5,369 nt of DNA from the NCBI GenBank assembly GCA_903939665.1, contig CAJAHZ010000430.1:1-5369 (forward strand), read 5' to 3'. The position numbers were made by a program, and so were the translations under genes. The stretch is from an uncultured Pseudomonadota bacterium (lineage in GTDB: Bacteria; Pseudomonadota; Gammaproteobacteria; Burkholderiales; Rhodocyclaceae). This document shows, in pieces, positions 1 to 5,369 of the stretch; the stretch's first letter is position 1, and each line of letters begins with the position of its first letter. The notes beneath the pieces were generated by a model that saw only the letters and a list, made by a program, of their open reading frames with translations, did not search any database and was not told the DNA's origin.

Positions 1-2108
1 GATAACTGCAGCGCGACGCGCTGCCGCTCCGGTGGAATATCGGGGTCGAGCGCGATGATGCTGCCCTGCCCCGGATAGGCGATATGCGCCAGCGCTTTGG
101 GCTCGGCGAGACGAACGACGCGCATGCCGGTACCGGCAACAAACCATTCCTGGCGCGCCGGCTCGTTTATTTTTCCCGAAGGTTCAAAGCGGATGGCTTG
201 GCGCAGCACACCGGGCGGAGGCTTCGGCGCCTCGCTACGCGACCGCGCCCGGCCATCGCCGCCACGATGCAGCCAGTCCATCACCTCGCGCCAGACCGGC
301 GCTGCGCCGGAAACACCCGACACGTCGTGCATCGCCTCGCCCGCCGCATTGCCTACCCACACGGCGACGGTATAGCGCTGCGAGAAACCGACACACCAGT
401 TGTCGCGCATATCCTTGCTGGTGCCGGTTTTTGCGGCGCTCCAGTAAGGGGTGGCGAGCCAGGATTCGAGGCCGAAAGTGCCCGCGCGCGCACTGCGGTC
501 GGCCAGGATATCGGTGGCGATGAAGACCGGCGCGACCGCCGCCGCACGCCGCGCCGCGCCGCTGAATACGCCGTTGCAGCCGCCTTCGGCGCAAGGGGCG
601 CGCTGTGGATCAGCGGTGACGCGCAACGGTGACCACAGCCCGCCATTGGCCAGCGTGCGATAGGCGTTGGCCAGCATGAGCAGCGAAACATCCGCCGAGC
701 CGAGTGCGAGACTGAAGCCATAGTAATCGCCGTTCTCGGTGAGACTTTTGAAACCGAAAGCATGCAGACGATCACGAAAAGCATCCGGCCCGATGCGCAC
801 CAGCGTACGCACTGCGGGCACGTTGAGCGAGCCGCCGAGCGCCATGCGCGCGCTGACCCAGCCCCGGTACTGCGGCGTGTAGTTCTGCGGCACGTAAAGG
901 CCGTTGCTGGTGGTCACCGCAAGCGGTGAATCGTCAACCAGCGATGCCGCCGTCAGATCGCGCCGCTCGAAGGCCAGCGCGTAAAGAAAAGGCTTGAGTG
1001 TTGATCCGGCCTGTCGCAATGCCGCCGCACCGTCGACTTCAGGCGCATCCGACAGCACACCGCTGGAGCCCACCCAGGCACGCACCTCGCCGCTGGCGTT
1101 GTCGATCACCAGCAAGGCGCCGTCTTCGGCATTCTGCTTGACGATGTCGCGCAACTGGCGCTGCAGCGCGGCGGTAGCGAAACGCTGAAGATCGGCGTCG
1201 AGCGTACTTTTCAGGCGCTCACCCGAATGCGTGAGCAGCTTGCGTGCAAGATGCGGCGCAAGGTTTGGCGACTGTTCGCTACCCAGCCAGCCCGCGCCGC
1301 CCTCGGCAGCATGCAGGCCGCCGGCCAGCGCCAGCCGGGCAAGGCCATCGAGACCGTCGCAATTCGCAAAATTCGCCGAGTTTGCCGCCGCCTTTTTCAT
1401 CTGCGCCATCCTTTGCAACACGCCGCAGGCACGCGTTGCGACAAGCTGCGGCGCAGCGCCCGGCGTGCGCAGCAATGCCGCCGCCAGCGCCGATTCGTGC
1501 TCGTCGAGGCCGTCCGGCCATTTGCCAAACAGGCCGCGACTCATTGCCGCGACGCCGACCAGTTCGCCACGAAAACCGGCGAGGTTGAGGTAGGCCTCAA
1601 GGATTTCGTCTTTTTTCCAGCGCCGTTCCAGCCATAACGCGCCAGTCGCCTGCGAGATTTTTTCGGTCACGCTGCGCCGACCATGCCGTTGCGCGTCTTC
1701 ATCAAGAAAGCCGACCAGCTGCATCGAAAGGGTGCTCGCACCGCGCGTTTTCGTGTTCCACAGATTGCGCCAGGCACTCGTCGCTGCCGCACTCCAGTCG
1801 ACGCCGCTGTGCTCATAGAAACGCCGATCCTCAGAAACCAGCAGCGCGCGCAGCAAGGCCGGCGACACATCCTCGATACGCGTCCATGGCAAGCGGCGCG
1901 CACGCATCTCGATGCGCTGGCTTTGCAGCGGCCGGCCATCGCGGGCGAGCAGAATGGCGTCGGATTCGCTGTAGCTGGCGCGAACTTCCTGGAAGGCGGG
2001 GAATGCGGCGGCCTCACCCGCCAACAGGACCAGGCCGATGATGAAGGCGGCAATAGCCACTTGCGCTTTGACTATTGGCGAATGATTCCGCGGTTTCCTT
2101 CTGGTCAT
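1..2108 (-). CDS. pbpC: Penicillin-binding protein 1C (bifunctional transglycosylase/transpeptidase), C-terminus cut by window edge
   Basis: This inner-membrane peptidoglycan synthase would polymerise lipid II into glycan strands and cross-link their peptides in the periplasm. The frame is open from its ATG to the window edge, giving 702 residues; E. coli PBP1C has about 770, so perhaps 55-75 are missing. A cytoplasmic basic N-terminus (TRRKPR) precedes one membrane helix at about residues 15-32. The family-51 transglycosylase domain shows EDRRFYEH (catalytic Glu93), RGASTLSMQL (122-131) and KKDEILEAYLN near 162-172. The transpeptidase domain has STLK (nucleophile Ser369, Lys372), SLN (427-429) and KTGTS (560-564). 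The last visible residues, including IALDPDIPPERQR, match the start of the PBP1C-type C-terminal domain (BiPBP_C). The start is chosen for its GGAG seven bases upstream; an in-frame ATG at 2135 would add nine residues but lacks a good ribosome site. Family identity is secure; the symbol rests on motif and domain order. Confidence 0.95.
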   Translation of the reverse strand, partial: MTRRKPRNHSPIVKAQVAIAAFIIGLVLLAGEAAAFPAFQEVRASYSESDAILLARDGRPLQSQRIEMRARRLPWTRIEDVSPALLRALLVSEDRRFYEHSGVDWSAAATSAWRNLWNTKTRGASTLSMQLVGFLDEDAQRHGRRSVTEKISQATGALWLERRWKKDEILEAYLNLAGFRGELVGVAAMSRGLFGKWPDGLDEHESALAAALLRTPGAAPQLVATRACGVLQRMAQMKKAAANSANFANCDGLDGLARLALAGGLHAAEGGAGWLGSEQSPNLAPHLARKLLTHSGERLKSTLDADLQRFATAALQRQLRDIVKQNAEDGALLVIDNASGEVRAWVGSSGVLSDAPEVDGAAALRQAGSTLKPFLYALAFERRDLTAASLVDDSPLAVTTSNGLYVPQNYTPQYRGWVSARMALGGSLNVPAVRTLVRIGPDAFRDRLHAFGFKSLTENGDYYGFSLALGSADVSLLMLANAYRTLANGGLWSPLRVTADPQRAPCAEGGCNGVFSGAARRAAAVAPVFIATDILADRSARAGTFGLESWLATPYWSAAKTGTSKDMRDNWCVGFSQRYTVAVWVGNAAGEAMHDVSGVSGAAPVWREVMDWLHRGGDGRARSRSEAPKPPPGVLRQAIRFEPSGKINEPARQEWFVAGTGMRVVRLAEPKALAHIAYPGQGSIIALDPDIPPERQRVALQL

Positions 2109-2115
2109 GCGCCGG

Positions 2116-2119
2116 CTCC
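2116..2119 (-). promoter_or_regulatory. Ribosome binding site of pbpC
   Basis: On the minus strand GGAG stands seven bases before the ATG at 2108. It favours this start over the in-frame ATG at 2135, whose upstream bases contain no comparable purine-rich motif. Confidence 0.6.
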
Positions 2120-2226
2120 ATTTCGTGGCCGCCATGCGACCGTTTATCGAGCAAGGCTATCACTTATCTCGGGGTACGATTTTCCGGGGCCGGCTCTGTG
2201 CTCGAGGATATCGCAGGCCGCATCCC

Positions 2227-2254
2227 TTGACGCACCCCAAGCAGGCCTTACACT
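2227..2254 (+). promoter_or_regulatory. Candidate sigma70 promoter for the three plus-strand genes
   Basis: TTGACG (2227-2232, five of six matches to the -35 consensus) is followed after 16 bases by TACACT (2249-2254, four of six matches to the -10 consensus). Transcription would begin near 2261 and leave a leader of about 68 bases before the ATG at 2329. It sits in the divergent spacer, facing away from pbpC. No operator or clear inverted repeat was seen over it, so its regulation is unknown. I could not identify an equally good promoter for pbpC on the opposite strand. Confidence 0.5.
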
Positions 2255-2328
2255 GTACGACGACCGGGGGAAGCAGGTTCTATCACGTTGACCCGAGCCG
2301 GAATCAAAAACGCCACGGATCGACCCGA

Positions 2329-2802
2329 ATGATACTGAGAATACTGATCGTGATTGCCGCCCTTGCCACGGGAGGCGCCTTTGCCGCCAGCCCGGGCGTG
2401 GCCGAAGCATCCGTCGAAATCGTCAGCGCTGAATTCGGCATTTTTGCCGACAGCTCGCCGCAAGAACTGATTTTCGAGCCGAGCAATGTCGTCCCGCATA
2501 AGACGGGGCAACGCTACGGCTGGGTTATCGAAGTCCGGACCGCCAAACGCACCCTGAGTGTTCGCGAAGAATATTTGATCGCAAAACCGGCCAGCCCGCC
2601 GAAGAAAATGGACCCGGTCAGCGAAAACCTGAACGTTCCTCTCCAGCGTCGCAATCAGGTCAGCCAGAGACAACTCGTCCCGGTCGACGGCAGGATCTTC
2701 GGCGAATGGTCGATCGGCCCGAACGAACCGGCCGGGCACCGGCATCTTCAGGTAGTCGTCGAAGGTCAGGTGGCTGCAAGCTTCGAGTACGACGTAAAAT
2801 AA
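2329..2802 (+). CDS. Predicted secreted protein, DUF3859-like, function unknown
   Basis: This encodes a 157-residue protein with a Sec-type signal peptide: one Arg at position 4, a hydrophobic core over residues 5-14 and an AFA motif at 17-19, so cleavage is likely after Ala19. The mature part of about 138 residues has no cysteine and no other membrane helix, and should be periplasmic or outer-membrane associated. An opening like VEIVSAEFGIF, then a GQRYGW motif and a beta-rich C-terminus ending in EYDVK, recall DUF3859 proteins (GIY near the start, G-RFG in the middle); this is judged from memory and is uncertain. The frame stays open upstream to an ATG at 2107, but the start at 2329 gives the signal peptide, lies downstream of the candidate promoter and has a weak GGAT eight bases before it. 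It is the first plus-strand gene, 89 bases before the oxidoreductase. No catalytic motif is visible. Confidence 0.8.
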   Translation: MILRILIVIAALATGGAFAASPGVAEASVEIVSAEFGIFADSSPQELIFEPSNVVPHKTGQRYGWVIEVRTAKRTLSVREEYLIAKPASPPKKMDPVSENLNVPLQRRNQVSQRQLVPVDGRIFGEWSIGPNEPAGHRHLQVVVEGQVAASFEYDVK

Positions 2803-2879
2803 AACAATGGCAGGGAACAACGGCAAGGCGCGGGGATCAGAACTCAGCGTTCAATAATCAATACATCAATGCCAACAAC

Positions 2880-2883
2880 GGAG
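2880..2883 (+). promoter_or_regulatory. Ribosome binding site of the MDR oxidoreductase gene
   Basis: GGAG stands eight bases before the ATG at 2892. It fixes the start there, although the frame is open upstream to an ATG at 2706 that lies inside the preceding gene. Confidence 0.65.
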
Positions 2884-2891
2884 CCCCCAGC

Positions 2892-3908
2892 ATGCAACGC
2901 TACGAAGTTCATCCCGCTCACTCCACATCGCCCCTTCAACTCACCCGCTTTGACCCGGCGCCGCTTGGCGACAATCAGGTTGCCGTCGCCATCAAGGCGG
3001 TATCGCTGAATTATCGGGATATTCTGGTCAGCCAGAACACTTACTTCTCGCCGATCCCCGATGGTCTTGTTCCGTGTTCGGACGGTGCCGGCGAGGTCGT
3101 GGCCGTTGGCAAGGAAGTTCGCGGGCTTAGCATCGGCGATCGGGTTGCCACTTTGTTCTTCCCGCGCTGGCAAAGCGGCCCGCCCGAAGCCGCCAGCATT
3201 TCCGGTGCACTGGGCGCCGAAATGGACGGCGCATTGACTGAGCACTTTGTCAGCGAGGAGAGCGGGCTGATCAAAATTCCGGACGCCATTAGTTTTTCCG
3301 AAGCGGCCACGCTGCCCTGCGCTGCCCTCACCGCGTGGAACGCCCTGTTTGAGGCCGGCAATCTCAAGCCCGGTCAGACGGTGCTGCTGCTGGGCACGGG
3401 CGGCGTCTCGATCTTCGCCCTGCAATTTGCCAAGGCTGCCGGCGCCCGGGTGATCATCACCTCAAGCGACGACAGCAAGCTGGAACACGCCCAACGGCTC
3501 GGCGCCGACCATGGCATCAACTACAAGACCTTCCCCGACTGGGCGCAGGAAGTGCTGCGCCTGACCGCAGGACAAGGGGTGGATGTGGTTGTCGAGGTCG
3601 GCGGCCCGGGCACGCTGGAGCGCTCCCTGATGAGCCTGCGGACCGGCGGTCGCATTGCCTACATCGGCGTCCTGACCGGACTGGCCGCACAGGCCAACCC
3701 GGTCATGCTGATCCCCAAGGTCGCCAGCATTCACGGCATTTTCGTCGGCAACCGCGCCATGTTTTCCGCCATGCTGGATGCCATTGCCCGCCATGGCATC
3801 CAGCCGGTAATCGACCGGGAGTTTCCCTTTGCCGAAGCCCCTGCCGCGCTCACCCGCCTGCGTAGCGGCGGTCACTTCGGCAAGATCGTGATTCAGGTCG
3901 GCAACTGA
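2892..3908 (+). CDS. Zinc-less medium-chain (MDR) NAD(P)-dependent alcohol dehydrogenase / quinone oxidoreductase-like protein
   Basis: This encodes a 338-residue cytoplasmic oxidoreductase of the medium-chain dehydrogenase superfamily, full length for the family. The N-terminal GroES-like part carries NYRD (40-43) and PCSDGAGEVVAVG (from 61), where zinc-dependent alcohol dehydrogenases have their first Cys and a Gly-His-Glu motif. Both expected zinc ligands are absent, and the four-cysteine structural zinc loop is also missing. A Rossmann fold follows with GTGGVS at 168-173, then VIITSSDDSKLEHAQRLGAD, VVVEVGGPGTL and a C-terminal SGGHFGKIVI. The pattern, including FFPRWQSGPPEA and ATLPCAALTAWNALF, matches the subgroup often annotated 'zinc-dependent alcohol dehydrogenase family protein' (MDR7-like). 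NAD versus NADP preference and the substrate cannot be read from the sequence. It lies 21 bases before the diguanylate cyclase gene, so the two are probably co-transcribed. Confidence 0.92.
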   Translation: MQRYEVHPAHSTSPLQLTRFDPAPLGDNQVAVAIKAVSLNYRDILVSQNTYFSPIPDGLVPCSDGAGEVVAVGKEVRGLSIGDRVATLFFPRWQSGPPEAASISGALGAEMDGALTEHFVSEESGLIKIPDAISFSEAATLPCAALTAWNALFEAGNLKPGQTVLLLGTGGVSIFALQFAKAAGARVIITSSDDSKLEHAQRLGADHGINYKTFPDWAQEVLRLTAGQGVDVVVEVGGPGTLERSLMSLRTGGRIAYIGVLTGLAAQANPVMLIPKVASIHGIFVGNRAMFSAMLDAIARHGIQPVIDREFPFAEAPAALTRLRSGGHFGKIVIQVGN

Positions 3909-3929
3909 TCCGGACGTAAAGAAAGAACG

Positions 3930-5141
3930 ATGCCAACACTCGGACACCCGATCTCGATGCACGCCATAAAAAACATCACCCGGGTCCTCTTCGCCTGGCT
4001 GTCGAGCGGTCGTTTTCTTGATCTGGTGTCCACGCGGCATCACAGCGCCTACCTCACGCGCCATCGACTCGACGCCTTTGTCACGCGCATCCGTCTTGTT
4101 TCGATCGCCTTCTCGGCACTGACGCTGATCTGGATTGCGCTCGACGCCGCGGCATTCGAAACAAAACACTGGGTGCTGCTGGCGGCCTGCCGCATTTTCG
4201 CCTCGCTCGTATTCATTGTGCTGGCCACGGCGCCAGTGCAAGAACCCAGCCGACTGCGCGCATTGAGCATGTTCGGCATCATGCTCGCGATGCCGCTATC
4301 GCTCTACGTGGTCTCGCAACTTCTGCTCGCCGGCGCGCCGCCGCAAGGATTGGCGGCAATCAACAACAACCTCTACCGGGCCTTGCCCTTGGTCGTTCTT
4401 GCCGGACTGAGCATTTTCCCGCTGGTGGCCAGCGAAGGACTGTTTTTCGCTGCCGTCATCGCAAGCGTCGTCGCCGGAATACACACGACAATCATCGGCG
4501 AGAACGCCATCGAGCTGTTATCCACGCTCTGGGTGCTGACCCTCGCTCTGGGCGTCTATCTGCTCGGCTGTGCGATTCAGCTGCACTACATGATGGCGCT
4601 CTTGCGCCGGGCCAGCCACGACCCTTTGACTGGCGCCCTGACGCGGCGCAGCGGCGTCGAGGTGCTCGATCTGCATTTCGGGCTCGCCTGCGATCAGGGC
4701 GAGCCTTTGTCGCTGCTGTTTATTGATGCCGACAATTTCAAGTCGATCAACGACAACTTCGGCCACGATGCAGGCGATAAAGCGCTCAAGGAGATCGCGG
4801 CCAGGCTGCACGCACTGTTGCGTCAGGCCGACACGGTGATTCGCTGGGGCGGCGAAGAATTTGTCGTGATCCTGACCAATACGCCAATGAAGGGCGCCGA
4901 ACTGGTCATCAAACGCATCATCAATGACTGGCTTGGCACCCGCCCGGACGGTGCGCCCTTGACCGTCAGCATGGGGATCGCGGAACGCCAGACCGATGAC
5001 GTAAGCGACTGGCCGCAACTGGTCGCGCTGGCCGACCAGCGCATGTATGCCGCCAAGACTTCGGGCAAAGCCTGCTGCGTCAATCACGAGGGCGTCATGT
5101 CGCACGATACGCAAAACGCAAGCCCCTCTGCCAGCGCCTAG
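3930..5141 (+). CDS. Membrane-bound diguanylate cyclase (GGDEF domain)
   Basis: This 403-residue inner-membrane protein is predicted to make c-di-GMP from two GTP. The N-terminal half has an amphipathic, Arg/His-rich stretch (about 26-54), then six likely membrane helices near 55-75, 81-100, 112-134, 150-166, 168-189 and 197-218. I do not recognise this as a named MASE domain. The catalytic domain follows directly, without PAS or HAMP: DPLTGALTRR from 231, FIDADNFKSIND with metal-binding Asp266, GHDAGD, and the active-site signature GGEEF at 307-311. RQAD at 298-301, five residues before GGEEF, is a complete RxxD inhibitory site, so product feedback is expected. The domain ends near ADQRMYAAKTSGK, followed by a polar Ser/Ala-rich tail of about 24 residues. 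Start 3930 is preceded by AAAGAAAG, a plausible ribosome site; the ATG at 3957 has none. All key catalytic residues are present, so it should be active. The sensed signal is unknown. Confidence 0.95.
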   Translation: MPTLGHPISMHAIKNITRVLFAWLSSGRFLDLVSTRHHSAYLTRHRLDAFVTRIRLVSIAFSALTLIWIALDAAAFETKHWVLLAACRIFASLVFIVLATAPVQEPSRLRALSMFGIMLAMPLSLYVVSQLLLAGAPPQGLAAINNNLYRALPLVVLAGLSIFPLVASEGLFFAAVIASVVAGIHTTIIGENAIELLSTLWVLTLALGVYLLGCAIQLHYMMALLRRASHDPLTGALTRRSGVEVLDLHFGLACDQGEPLSLLFIDADNFKSINDNFGHDAGDKALKEIAARLHALLRQADTVIRWGGEEFVVILTNTPMKGAELVIKRIINDWLGTRPDGAPLTVSMGIAERQTDDVSDWPQLVALADQRMYAAKTSGKACCVNHEGVMSHDTQNASPSASA

Positions 5142-5168
5142 TCGGCCAAAGCCTGCGCCGGTGAGATT

Positions 5169-5186
5169 CGGACGCAGCGGCGTCCG
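5169..5186. terminator. Hairpin between convergent genes, possible bidirectional terminator
   Basis: CGGACGC (5169-5175) pairs perfectly with GCGTCCG (5180-5186) around a four-base AGCG loop. It lies 27 bases past the cyclase stop and 42 bases past the creA stop on the other strand. Neither side carries a T-run, so it is not a textbook intrinsic terminator; its position between converging genes is the main argument. Confidence 0.4.
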
Positions 5187-5228
5187 GCAGCGGGATGCGA
5201 GGCCCGACCTAAACCAGAATATTGCGGA

Positions 5229-5369
5229 TCACTTGCCGCCCCACGGCTGAATCGGCACCGTCGAAATCGCATTGGCCGGGGCGCCTTCGATAATCTTGCG
5301 GCTAATGGCCAGATAGATGAGCACTTTGCGTTTTTCGTCAAAAGAGCGGTGGACGGCGGTTTCCTTGAA
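5229..5369 (-). CDS. creA: CreA family protein, C-terminal fragment cut by window edge
   Basis: The last 46 codons and the TGA stop (5229-5231) are present; the rest lies beyond the right edge. The visible residues run from FKETAVHRSFDEKRKVLIYL to KIIEGAPANAISTVPIQPWG. They follow the end of E. coli CreA closely as I remember it: a VFKS-type segment, FYDAKRNALAYLAYS, then VVEGSPKNAISAVPVMPW. CreA proteins are small, of about 155-160 residues, and usually carry a signal peptide for export to the periplasm; their biochemical role is not established. The N-terminal signal cannot be checked here. The gene converges on the cyclase gene with 87 bases between the stops. It is independent of the plus-strand operon. 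Confidence 0.85.
   Translation of the reverse strand, partial: FKETAVHRSFDEKRKVLIYLAISRKIIEGAPANAISTVPIQPWGGK

Noticed and set aside
84..632. Plus-strand open frame of 182 codons
   Set aside because: It lies antisense to the transpeptidase domain of pbpC, is Arg/Ala-rich and shows no domain.
1350..1390. Short repeats around AATTCGCAAAATTCGCC, giving an Asn/Ala-rich patch (AANSANFANCD) in PBP1C
   Set aside because: The patch keeps the reading frame and falls in the variable linker between the transglycosylase and transpeptidase domains; too short and imperfect to call a repeat element.
1683..2291. Plus-strand open frame of 202 codons
   Set aside because: It is mostly antisense to the N-terminal transglycosylase region of pbpC and runs out over the divergent spacer and promoter; no ribosome site or domain supports it.
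2107..2328. In-frame 74-codon extension of the DUF3859-like gene
   Set aside because: It would bury the signal peptide inside the protein and place the start upstream of the candidate promoter; the added residues are Arg/His-rich with no domain.
2853..2858. AATAAT as a -10 element for a separate promoter of the oxidoreductase gene
   Set aside because: It matches five of six consensus bases, but at the right distance upstream the sequence is GCGGGG, nothing like a -35 element.
3462..4241. Long open frame of 259 codons on the minus strand, opposite the oxidoreductase and cyclase genes
   Set aside because: It is antisense to two genes with unmistakable family motifs, its protein is unusually rich in His, Arg, Gln and Gly without a recognisable domain, and similar antisense frames (2248-2826, 2844-3425, 4518-5114) face the other genes. 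This is typical of GC-rich codon use.

Overview
The window looks like ordinary chromosomal DNA of a GC-rich Gram-negative bacterium, most likely a betaproteobacterium (Rhodocyclales-like). I infer this from overall base composition and from the resemblance of the proteins to remembered families; no marker gene fixes the taxonomy. No RNA gene, insertion sequence, phage gene or CRISPR array was found.

Layout: positions 1-2108 on the minus strand hold most of pbpC, encoding the bifunctional peptidoglycan synthase penicillin-binding protein 1C; its C-terminus lies beyond the left edge. A 220-base divergent spacer (2109-2328) separates it from three plus-strand genes: a small secreted DUF3859-like protein (2329-2802), a zinc-less medium-chain (MDR) alcohol dehydrogenase/quinone oxidoreductase-like enzyme (2892-3908), and a six-helix membrane diguanylate cyclase (3930-5141). 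A good sigma70-type promoter (2227-2254) lies in the spacer, pointing at the plus-strand genes. The gaps of 89 and 21 bases make co-transcription possible, and likely for the last two. After an 87-base convergent spacer with a small hairpin, the right edge (5229-5369, minus strand) holds the last 46 codons of a creA-family gene.

Function: pbpC and creA encode envelope or periplasmic proteins, the DUF3859-like protein is probably exported, and the cyclase would make c-di-GMP at the inner membrane. Nothing in the sequence links them into a single pathway. I see no strong case for a new system. The best leads are the unclassified membrane sensor domain of the cyclase and the secreted protein of unknown function.
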